Below, in pieces: positions 48,886 through 57,943 of a stretch of DNA of 64,000 nucleotides. The stretch is from Hymenobacter radiodurans (GTDB lineage Bacteria; Bacteroidota; Bacteroidia; Cytophagales; Hymenobacteraceae), in the NCBI RefSeq assembly GCF_004355185.1, contig NZ_CP037922.1, forward strand, positions 2,232,001 through 2,296,000, read 5' to 3'. Position 1 is the first letter of the stretch. The number at the start of each line of letters is the position of its first letter. A program made the translations under genes and the position numbers. The notes under the pieces are model-generated. The model was not told the origin of the DNA. It saw only the letters and a program-made list of their open reading frames with translations, and ran no database searches.

Positions 48886-50602
48886 ACGCCTGCCGCCCAC
48901 ATCTACTGACCTAGCTCGTGAAAACGAGGAACTGCGTTATCAGCTACAGGAAGCTGAGGAACTCATCTCGGCTATCCGGTCGGGGTCGGTAGATGCGCTG
49001 GCGGTACAGGGAACCGATGGCCCCCGGATTTACACCCTGCAAGGCGCCGATCAGGTGTACCGCACCCTGATTGAGCAAATGAGTGAAGGGGCGCTGCTGC
49101 TTAGCCAAGACGCCATGATTCTCTATTGCAACGCCAGTCTGGCCCGTTTGCTCGACTGCGCACTGGAAGAGTTGATGGGGGGCTTTTTTAACGACTTTGT
49201 ACCTGCTGACTTTCGTGCCTACTGGAATGACTTGCTGGTAGCGGGTTGGGCGGGTAAAAGCAAGGGTGAATTGCCCCTGCAAACCCAGGCTGGAGTGCTC
49301 GTACCTTTCTCATTGTCGATGAACGTACTGGAATTCAATGATGCGCCCGCGTTGGCCGTGATTGTAACCAACCTGTCGGCCCAACGAGAAATCAAGGCCA
49401 TAAAGGCGCGGGTAGCCGAGCAAAACGAGGTAATTGACCGCAAAAACGAAGAGCTAAAACGGCAGGAAGCCGCTCGCCTGGTGATGGAGCAGGCTGCCGC
49501 CGAAGCAAACCGCATGCTGGAGGGCATTCCGCAAATTGCCTGGACGGCTAATGTTGAGGGCAAGAACACGTACCTCAACCGTCGCTGGTTTGATTTTATC
49601 AATCAACCTATCCGCCCGAGTTTTAATGAGGGGTTTGAAAGTCGCCTGCACCCGGATGATGTTAGCTTGGCCAAAACCCGCTGGCAGCACAGCTTGCGCA
49701 CCGGCGAAGCGTTCGAGATTGAATACCGCTTTCGCGACGGTGCCGATAATTACCGCTGGATGCTAGGGCGGGCATTGCCTTCTTATAATGATCAGGGGGT
49801 AATTATGCAGTGGATTGGCACCTTCACTGATATTCACGAGCACAAGCTGGCACTGGAACGCATCGATCAGGCCCAGCGCCAACTGCACGAAAACAACGAC
49901 CAGCTTACGCGTGCCAACGTGGATCTGGACAACTTCATTTACACGGCTTCCCACGACTTAAAAGCTCCTATCAGCAATATTGAAGGGCTGTTGCAGGCAT
50001 TGTTGGTAGAAATGCCTTTCGACTCTGAAAGGCACCAGGATGACCAGGTGCAACCCATCATGGCCATGATGCAGGACTCAGTGGAGCGGTTTAAGCGCAC
50101 CATTGAGCATCTGACCGAAGTAACCAAGCTGCAAAAAGAACAGATTCAGCCCACGGAACTAGTGCGGCTGGAGCCGGTTATCGAGGATGTACGCTTGGAT
50201 TTGGAGGCGCTATTGCGCGAGGCGGGGGGCATTTTGGAGGTAAATGTGGCCGATTGTCCGGCGGTCTCATTTGCCGAGAAAAACTTGCGGAGTGTTATCT
50301 ATAACCTGCTCAGCAATGCTATAAAATATCGTTCGCCCGAACGTCTGCTACTGGTGCGACTACAGTGCCGCGAAGCGGATGACTACGCGGTGCTGACCGT
50401 GCAGGACAATGGTTTGGGCATCAACCTGGCTAATAATGAAAAGCGGCTCTTCGGCATGTTTCAGCGCCTCCACGACCACGTGGATGGTAGCGGTATTGGC
50501 CTGTACATGGTCAAGAAGATGGTAGAGAATGTGGGGGGCAAAATTGAGGTGGAAAGCGAGGTGGGTGTGGGCTCTACCTTCACCGTGTACTTTAAACGAT
50601 AG
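48878..50602 (+). CDS. PAS-domain sensor histidine kinase of the kai operon
   Basis: 574-residue soluble-looking kinase with no membrane segment. An N-terminal coiled coil (ENEELRYQLQEAEELISAI) is followed by two PAS domains (about residues 60-170 and 205-325; HPDDVSLAKTRWQHSLRTGE, YRWMLGRALP), a HisKA domain with phospho-acceptor His near residue 359 (FIYTASHDLKAPI), and an HATPase domain (N box LLSNAIKYRSPE, G1 VQDNGLGI, GSGIGLYMVKKMV). It has no KaiB-like sensor as SasA does, so coupling would have to come through the KaiC/KaiB proteins made from the same transcript. No response regulator is adjacent. Confidence 0.93.
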   Translation: MAERLPPTSTDLARENEELRYQLQEAEELISAIRSGSVDALAVQGTDGPRIYTLQGADQVYRTLIEQMSEGALLLSQDAMILYCNASLARLLDCALEELMGGFFNDFVPADFRAYWNDLLVAGWAGKSKGELPLQTQAGVLVPFSLSMNVLEFNDAPALAVIVTNLSAQREIKAIKARVAEQNEVIDRKNEELKRQEAARLVMEQAAAEANRMLEGIPQIAWTANVEGKNTYLNRRWFDFINQPIRPSFNEGFESRLHPDDVSLAKTRWQHSLRTGEAFEIEYRFRDGADNYRWMLGRALPSYNDQGVIMQWIGTFTDIHEHKLALERIDQAQRQLHENNDQLTRANVDLDNFIYTASHDLKAPISNIEGLLQALLVEMPFDSERHQDDQVQPIMAMMQDSVERFKRTIEHLTEVTKLQKEQIQPTELVRLEPVIEDVRLDLEALLREAGGILEVNVADCPAVSFAEKNLRSVIYNLLSNAIKYRSPERLLLVRLQCREADDYAVLTVQDNGLGINLANNEKRLFGMFQRLHDHVDGSGIGLYMVKKMVENVGGKIEVESEVGVGSTFTVYFKR

Positions 50603-50642
50603 GCTGAGTCCATGAAGCTAAGAGTTAGTAGACAGAAATTTT

Positions 50643-50691
50643 AGCAAACAAAAAGGGCCTTCCCCATACGGAAAGGCCCTTTTTGTTTGCT
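50643..50691 (+). terminator. Rho-independent terminator of the kai operon
   Basis: AGCAAACAAAAAGGGCCTT pairs with AAGGCCCTTTTTGTTTGCT, with a short loop. It can also end the convergent fasciclin transcript. Confidence 0.88.
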
Positions 50692-50717
50692 GTACATCAG
50701 CGAATTAGGAACAATGC

Positions 50718-51293
50718 TTACTTCGGCAGCATTACTTTGTCGATGACGTGAATTACGCCATTGCTTTGCATCACGTCGTAGGTAGAGATGGTCGACGTAT
50801 TGCCCGATTCATCCATCAGAACGACGTTTTTAGGACCATTCATGGTAGCTTTTAGAGTGCCGCCGCTTACCGTTTTGAGTGTAGCGGTGCCTTTGCCTGC
50901 CTTGATCGCTGCCATGATTTTGTCGGCGGTCATGCTGCCGGCTACCACATGATACGTCAATACTTTCGTCAGCTGCGCTTTGTTCTCGGGCTTCAGAAGC
51001 GTTTCAACCGTTCCGGCGGGCAGGTTTTCGAAAGCATCATTCACAGGAGCAAATACGGTGAAAGGGCCTTTACCCTGCAGCGTTTCAACCAAGCCGGCAG
51101 CTTTAACTGCGGCTACGAGCGTGGTGTGGTCGGCAGAATTAAGCGCATTGGCGACGATAGTTTTGCTGGGTAGCATAGCCTGGCCGCCGACCATTACGTT
51201 GGTCATAGCCATCTGGGCCTGCGCCTGAGTAGATTGTACAGTTGCGGCGCCCAACAGGCATACAAGAGCGATTGAAAGCGTTTTGCTTTTCAT
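50718..51293 (-). CDS. Fasciclin domain-containing exported protein
   Basis: 191 residues. A signal peptide (MKSKTLSIALVCLLGAATVQ) is followed by one fasciclin (FAS1) domain with its conserved blocks: FTVFAPVNDAFENLP, LTKVLTYHVVAGSM and the ending NGVIHVIDKVMLP. FAS1 proteins act in adhesion at the cell surface or periplasm. The gene converges with the kai operon. Confidence 0.94.
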   Translation of the reverse strand: MKSKTLSIALVCLLGAATVQSTQAQAQMAMTNVMVGGQAMLPSKTIVANALNSADHTTLVAAVKAAGLVETLQGKGPFTVFAPVNDAFENLPAGTVETLLKPENKAQLTKVLTYHVVAGSMTADKIMAAIKAGKGTATLKTVSGGTLKATMNGPKNVVLMDESGNTSTISTYDVMQSNGVIHVIDKVMLPK

Positions 51294-51492
51294 TATTTAG
51301 GATGAATTGAAGGTGGGTTGTTGAAGTTGAAAGCATTTACGCCCCAGCTATAGCAACCGGATTTACCCGAAGCAGAAATATTTTCCCTTGCCTATCTACT
51401 TTCTGCCAATTCAATCCTGACAAGGCTTTTTAGGGTTGTATAAACCTTGAACAACGTCGTCTCTAAAGCTTCATACATTGCCACCCGGCTAC

Positions 51493-52163
51493 CTAAAAGG
51501 AGATAGCAATGGAGGAGGTAAGATTCGCGTACCCACTGACCAAGCGTTTGGAAGCGCGTGAAAAGGTTGGCTCGTCGGCGTGGAGCGTGCGGCCTTCCAA
51601 CCGAACCAACACCTGAGGACTAGGCGCAAAATCCAGATTAAGCGAGCCTCCCGCTACCAAAGTTTTCACGGATATTTTGCCATCCGTTGAGTACTAAGCC
51701 GGTGAGCGTAAGCTGGGGGCAAATTCGTAGGTGATGCGCACGCCGGCTTCGTAATACGGCGAGTTCTTAGCCATGAGCGAGCGGCTGAGCGTCCAGTTAT
51801 CCTTGCTCAGCGCCAATTCAAAGCCTAGGTGCGACGTGAAAATGCCAGTGTCAATCCAAGTGTGGGCAAAAGGCCGAAACCCGGCGTAGCTTCGTAGATA
51901 TGCCTAAAGACAGGATCTTCGGCAGCATACGCATTATTGACTGCAAACTCATTCTGACGATCGTGGGAGTACAGAAAGGCGGCGCGGTCGGGGGTAGAAG
52001 GCTGGGGGAAACCATAGCCATAATAAGCGTTCAGAAAGACGTAGAAGGTGAGCGAATTAGGAATAACTTGAACTGAATCAGGAACAGACGTCACTGCTTG
52101 GGCCTCTGACGGCCCGGTAGACAGCAAACTTAACAAACCAAGGAGTAGAGGCCAGAATTTCAT
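51493..52163 (-). pseudogene. Outer-membrane porin-like gene, internally deleted
   Basis: From the start at 52163 (MKFWPLLLGLLSLLSTG) the frame reads FYVFLNAYYGYGFPQPST ... NNAYAAEDPVFRHIYEA, the opening of a Bacteroidota porin-like beta-barrel. A base loss at CCC 51880-51882 and another at GGGGG 51715-51719 can be repaired to give WIDTGIFTSHLGFELALSKD and YEFAPQLTLTGLVLNGWQNI. After that the C-terminus (GGSLNLDFAPSPQVLVRLEG ... LTSSIAISF) follows at once in another frame, so a central segment is missing. The two frameshifts may be base-call errors, but the deletion looks real. Confidence 0.7.
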
Positions 52164-52375
52164 GGCGGAGCAAAGGCGTAGCATATGCCGTGCGTGACGG
52201 ATGCAATTGAGATATAGCATAAAGAATATCTCTACGCAGGAATGGCTTTTTATGCTTGAGTTTGGGCAGTAAACACATTCGAATTATACTCATCCGAAAC
52301 AATGTTGCCTGGAGGAGCTAAATTTGACACCTTCGTGCTATACCAAAATAGCCGCTCACCTCAATTTTTAACTCC

Positions 52376-53556
52376 TTGACTGCTCCGCTACACCTCATAG
52401 AAGTTACGTCGCCCGAGCACGCCCGCGAGTTTCGGGAGTTCCCGGTGCGCCTCTACCGCGCCGACCCCAACTACATTCGCCCTCTCGACAAGGATATTGA
52501 TCAGGTATTTGATACCAAGAAAAACAAGTACTTCCGCGCTGGTGAACTCACACGCTGGCTGTTGCAGGATGCTCAGGGTCAGACAATAGGACGCGTAGCA
52601 GCTTTCATCAATAAGCGCACTGCCAAAACATTTGAACAGCCTACCGGTGGCATGGGCTTTTTTGAGTGCATCGATGATCAAACGGCCGCCAACACGCTCT
52701 TCGATGGCTGCCGCGCCTGGCTAGCTGAGCGCGGCATGGAAGCCATGGACGGTCCCATTAACTTCGGCGACCGTGACCAATGGTGGGGCCTGCTCATCGA
52801 TAATTTTGGCGCGCCACTCTACGGGCAGAACTACAACCCGCCCTATTACCGCCGCCTGCTGGAAACGTACGGCTTTCAGGTGTATTTCGAGCAGTTTACC
52901 TATTTCCGGAAGGTAGGCGATCCGCTCACGCCGGAATATCAGGAGAAGGCCCAGCGGATGCTGTTGCACAACTCAAAGTATAGCTTTGAGCATCTGCGGT
53001 TAAAAGAGTTGGAGAAGTACGCCGAGGACTTTCGAATTGTGTACAACCAGGCGTGGGTGAAGCACGACGGAGTGAAGGAAATGCGGCCCGAGCAGTCGCG
53101 CAGTATTATGAAAAAGCTGCGCCCCGTTATTGACGAAAAAGGCTGTTGGTTTGCGTATTACGAAGGTGAGCCAGTGGGCTTTTTTATTGCGTTGCCTGAA
53201 TTGAATGAGCTGTTTCGGCACGTAAACGGCAACTTAAACTGGTGGGGCAAGCTCAAATTTGCGTATCACCGCTGGCGTGGCTCGGTGCGCACGCTCACCG
53301 GCATCGCCTTTGGTATTGCCCCGCGCACCAGCGCCGCGGAGTAGAGGCTGCCATGGTGCTGGCCGTCGCTAAAGTAGTGCAGGACCGCAGCAAAGTGCAG
53401 TACGAAGACTTCGTGATGAACTGGATTGGTGACTTCAACCCGCGCATGATGGCCGTAGCCGAGCAAATCGGCGGCCGAATCTGGCGCACGCACGCCACGT
53501 TTCGGTACCTGTTTGATCGGGAAAAGGAGTTCAAGCGAGCCCCCATTATCAGATAA
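52376..53556 (+). CDS. GNAT-like acyltransferase family protein (frameshifted at 53319-53322)
   Basis: 393 residues after adding one C to the CCCC run at 53319-53322, which restores FGIAPAHQRRGVEAAMV, the acyl-CoA-binding loop. The start appears to be TTG at 52376 (LTAPLHLIEVTSPEHAREF), since no suitable ATG is upstream. FFECIDDQTAANTLFDG and MDGPINFGDRDQWWGLLIDNF are typical of the Bacteroidota GNAT-like hypothetical family. The substrate is unknown. Confidence 0.85.
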
Positions 53557-53572
53557 GCTGCAATAAAACTAT

Positions 53573-53622
53573 CCCACCATAAAAAAGCCCCCAGATTAAT
53601 CGGGGGGCTTTTTTATGGTGGG
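53573..53622. terminator. Bidirectional hairpin with facing GCCCCC words
   Basis: Arms of 20-21 bases (CCCACCATAAAAAAGCCCCC and its complement with six G) around a 9-base loop. It lies between the convergent acetyltransferase-like and TonB receptor genes and can terminate both. Confidence 0.9.
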
Positions 53623-53635
53623 TTACCTTTTTTAT

Positions 53636-56583
53636 CTAAAACACATACCCAACGCTAGCCGTGATATTGCGGGGCAGGATGGGGCGAACCAGATTGTAGC
53701 TGTTTTCGGCGCGGGTGCGGCCGTTGGCATCTACTGTGTCCAGAATTTCCTGTGATAGGTTCTCGCCGTTGCGGGCCGCCGCGTCGCCGAAGCCTAAGGT
53801 GTTAAACAAGTTAGAAGCCTGCACCCGCAACTGCACGCCTTGCAAGTTGCCGCCGAAGTTGTAGCCTACACCCGCAAATACGACTCCGTAGGAGGGTAGC
53901 TCAATGGTATTGCGCTTGTTAGCGTACCGCTCCCCAAACCAACGGTAATTGGCGAATACATCGAAACCTTTAAAGCTATACTCCGCGCCACCTTCCAGCA
54001 GCAGATCGGGCGTGTCTTCGAGGCGGTTACCTTCAAAATCGATTACCTCGTCGTCGCTGGCATTGGTGCTGGTGCCTTTATTATCCACAAAGTTAAAGTC
54101 GACGAAGCGGGGACGCTGCACCGTACCGATGCCGCGTAGAGTAAGCCCGGTTAGGGGCGAGTAGGTACCTTCTAACTCCACGCCCAAGTTGTCTACCTTG
54201 CCGCGCTCTTGAGTCAGGGTAAAGCTGCCGTTGGGGTTGGAAAGCTGGATGGTGAAGGGAATATTGTTGTTTTCGCTGTAGAAGGGTACCACGGATAAAC
54301 TCACTTTGTCGGCAGCAACTTTCACGCCCGCCTCGGCCTGAATGACGCGCTGCACACCGCCGCGCAAGGTTCTGTTGCCGGTAGCATCGGTAGGGTCGTT
54401 GCCGTAGGCAAACTGGTCGTTGGAGGGCGCCACGCCGGAGTTGCTGTAGCGGGCAAACACGGCCAGCTTATCGGAGAACTTATAATTGCCCCCAGTGAGT
54501 AATTCAGGGTGCTAAAGCGGAAGCTCCACTCGCGCAACTCGTTGGTGTTCTGCAAAAAGCGGTTGTCGTAGAAGGTGCGGTACTGTCCGTCTAAGCCGCC
54601 GTTGGAACCTGCAAAACGATTAGCCGCCGACGGAGCGCCCAAGAATGGGGTAAAGCGTGCATCCGGATTGTTTAGAAGAGCCGTTTTGGGCGAGCTGCCC
54701 TCAGCGTGCGTCGTTTCCAAACGCAAGCCGCCATCCAGCCGTAGCTTGTCCGTGATTTTCCACTCGTCGCCGGCATAATAACTTAGTACCTGCGTGGTGT
54801 TCGTCGAGTTGAAAAGAATACCGTCGCCGAAGCTATAGTACAGGAAGCCGTTGTTGGTCACCTCAATTGGCTGACCGCCAAACAGCGGCCCAGCGGTTGG
54901 AAAACTTAAATTGATCAAGCGAGGACGGTCGGCTACTTCCTGCACTACTAGGTTGTAGCTCAGGCGCTCCTTGATGGTGTAGCGACTGGCGTAGAAACCG
55001 GCTGTGAGCTGGTGCTGGCCAGCAGTTTTCTGCAAGCGCAAATTATTAATGGCGTTAGTAGCCGGCTTGTCGTCGGGGAAGATACCGGCAATGTTCACCA
55101 GCCCGTTGCCATTGAGCGTAGCAATATCGATGGGCGTATTCGCGGGGTCGTCGGCGTAGGAGAAGCGAGGCGAATTTACCTGCACCCCAAATGGAGCCAG
55201 GGCGCGAAACTGGGCCGCGAATGATGTACCTAATACAGGCGGCTGAATGTCATACACGCCGTCGGTACTCAGGTTGGCGTCGAGCAGGCGGGCGTTATCA
55301 GTGAGGGTAAAGCCATTGCCCAGAGCAAAGAACACCTCGGAGCTAATGGCCTTGTAGCGGGTGTGCTGCCCATTGGCCAGGTCCCGATCTAGGCGTCCTT
55401 GGCCATTATTAAACGGGTTGGGAATGCTGGTGCGGCGCTGATACTCCGAGTACATCGTGCCTCGGCGCAGATCGGGCCCGCCGGGGATGCGCTGCGGGTC
55501 GTTGAGGTTCTGGTAAGGAATGCTGGTGTAGTAGGCTACTTTATCATTTAAATACTTGCCGTAGAGACGCACGTAGCCGTTTTTCAGGTTGTATGTTACG
55601 TTGGCTTTTACGCCCCCGCCCACGTTGGCCGGGAAGCCCGCGTACTTCACGCCCACATCATAACGGTAGAAGCCGCCGATGTTGAACTTGAACGGCGTAC
55701 CGGCAATAGGGCCGCCCACGTTGGCATCAATGCGCTGCAAGCCGCCGAGCTGGGCCAGGCCTGAGCGGTCGGAATAGAATCCCTGGTCGCCGCCGGTGAG
55801 GCGCACGATGCCGCCAATTTTGTCGCCGCTACCGGTTTTGCTTAAAAAGTTGACGATGCCGCCGGGGGCGTTATTGGCAAAAATGCCCGCCGAGCCACCC
55901 CGCACCACTTCTAGCCGGTCAATCGTTTCATCGACGCGGAAGTGAATGTCGGTCTTAGCAAACGTCAGCGAGCCAGCTTCCAGAATGGGCAGGCCATCCT
56001 CCATCAGCTGCAAAAAGCCAAAGCCCGCCTCTGCATTGGAAGGTAGGCCCCGCGGCGATACGCTGTTGGCCGCCTCGCCACCATCGGAGTTTACCCGAAA
56101 GCCGGGCACGGCCATGAGCAGGTCGGCAGTGCCGCGTGAAACGCGGTTCTGAATCTGCCGATTAGATAGCGTGGTCACGGCCACTGAGCTTTCCAGCTTG
56201 GTCTGCGGGTTGAAAGTACCCGTCACGACCACGTCGTTGAGGTTGAGCGCATCGGCGGCCAGCGTGGCATTTACTACCACGGCCTGGGTACCATCCAGGG
56301 TAACAGTTTGGGTAGCGGCGCGGTAGCCCAGAAAGCGGGCCGTAAGCGTATACGTGCCTGCGGGCACGCCCGTCAGCTCAAACTGGCCTTGGGCATCGGT
56401 GGCTGTGTTTTTGCCCGACGGTTGAAGCACGACGGTAGCGCCGGGAAGCGGCTGGCCGCTGGCGTCGCGAATCTGGCCGCTCACGCGGCCAGCCGTGTCC
56501 TGCGCTAGGGTGGGCGCCACGGCTAGGCATACCAAAGCGGCACCCGGAAGCAAATGGTGGTAGAATGTAGAAGTTAGGTGCAT
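53636..56583 (-). CDS. TonB-dependent receptor with carboxypeptidase-regulatory-like domain (frameshifted at 54489-54493)
   Basis: Outer-membrane importer of 982 residues after restoring one base in the CCCCC run at 54489-54493 (STLNYSLGGNYKFSDKLAVF). From the ATG at 56583 it has a signal peptide, a CarboxypepD_reg-like domain (SGQIRDASGQPLPGATVVLQ), a plug (LNLNDVVVTGTFNPQTKLES, DETIDRLEVVRGGSAGIFA) and a 22-strand barrel ending in NITASVGYVF. No SusD gene is adjacent, so it is not a classical Sus pair. The ligand may be a siderophore or other large nutrient. Confidence 0.92.
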
Positions 56584-56917
56584 AAAAGGGAATGGAGAAA
56601 TGTGCTTGGAAAGCAACAGATGGGCGAAATACGCAGTGTGAACTTGAATGGATTGACTAGGGTAAACTGTGTGCCACAACCATAGACTTACGGCAGAGCT
56701 ATATTGTTATTGGGCGCTACTGCTTTCTGTACAAACCAGCAGAGAAACAATGAAGGAGGAGTGTAGTTAGTGAGGACCTGCGTTTTGCTTAGCTCAGCCG
56801 TACTCTATTCGCTGTTCCCTTGAATTTGTCGATTACTTTGCCCCCCTCAACCCAACAGAGGGGTATTTCGCGTAGATCTTGTCCAACCTTGAATATGTCT
56901 TCTTTCTTTCCTCCTTC

Positions 56918-57718
56918 ATGAGAATTCTCTTTCGCGCGGCCGTATTCGGCCTGCTTCTTTTTACCTCAGCCTGCCAGAGCGGCTGCGCCTATGTGCGCTA
57001 TTTTACTCCGCTCAATCCTACTTCTAAAGACAGCCGCCCCGTGAGTCACGAGCCGTGGGACGCGTTGCTGAAGAAGCACGTAAATGAGCAGGGGATGGTT
57101 GACTATACTGGCTTTCAAGCTGATAGTGTCACACTTAATACTTATCTGACGGCGCTCAGTGACAATCTGCCCAATGACAACTGGAGTGAGTCGGAGCGCT
57201 TGGCGTACTGGCTGAATGCCTATAATGCCTTCACTATTCAGCGCGTCATTCGGGCCTATCCGCTCAAGAGCATTCGGGATTTAGGCGGCGACAAAACGCT
57301 AGTGAATACTGTGTGGGATCAGCCTTTTATTCGCCTCGGCGACGACAAGCACACGCTCAACGACATTGAGCAGCGCATCATCCGCAAGAAGTTCGATGAG
57401 CCGCGAATTCACTTTGCGCTGGTATGCGCCGCTATGTCGTGCCCCAAGCTGCGCAATGAACCTTACGTAGCTGCCCGCCTCAACGAGCAGCTTGAGGAGC
57501 AAGCTACTACCTTCATTAATGATCCGACAAAGAATAAGCTCACGCCCGCCGACAAGCCCGAACTATCGAGCATCTTCAACTTCTATCCCGGAGATTTCGC
57601 CAACGGCGACAATTCCATTCAAAAAACCATAAACCGTTACGCAACTCAGAAAATTAACCCTGATGCCACGCTCACTTATATGACCTATGATTGGTCGGTG
57701 AACGAGCAGAAGAAGTAA
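56918..57718 (+). CDS. DUF547 domain-containing lipoprotein
   Basis: 266 residues from the ATG at 56918. The signal peptide MRILFRAAVFGLLLFTSAC ends in a lipobox (TSAC), so lipid attachment at Cys19 is likely. The DUF547 core is obvious: WDALLKKHVNEQGMVDYTGF, ERLAYWLNAYNAFTIQRVI, VCAAMSCPKLRNEPYVAARL. The role is unknown; relatives are widespread in marine and soil bacteria. Confidence 0.9.
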   Translation: MRILFRAAVFGLLLFTSACQSGCAYVRYFTPLNPTSKDSRPVSHEPWDALLKKHVNEQGMVDYTGFQADSVTLNTYLTALSDNLPNDNWSESERLAYWLNAYNAFTIQRVIRAYPLKSIRDLGGDKTLVNTVWDQPFIRLGDDKHTLNDIEQRIIRKKFDEPRIHFALVCAAMSCPKLRNEPYVAARLNEQLEEQATTFINDPTKNKLTPADKPELSSIFNFYPGDFANGDNSIQKTINRYATQKINPDATLTYMTYDWSVNEQKK

Positions 57719-57743
57719 GCCGCGACTGTCGGTTGCGTTCTGC

Positions 57744-57779
57744 AAAAAGCCTCCCGGCAGTGCGCTGGGGGGCTTTTTT
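57744..57779 (+). terminator. Terminator after the DUF547 gene
   Basis: AAAAAGCCTCCCGGC pairs with GCTGGGGGGCTTTTTT, with a G-T and a mismatch, and ends in six T residues. Confidence 0.85.
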
Positions 57780-57943
57780 GTGTTTTATGCCTTGCTGCTT
57801 AAAACGCACAGTATGAGTAAGTAATCAAAATAGCAGCTTGCATTTTAATCTCTATACTACAGTGCACGAATCTTTCTGCCGTCTGCTGATGTTTATCTTC
57901 GCAACCTACTCTTACCTTATAGACAGCAACTGCTGCTTTTTCT

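Noticed and set aside
46455..50602. KaiA gene
   Set aside because: No KaiA-like frame was seen anywhere in the window.
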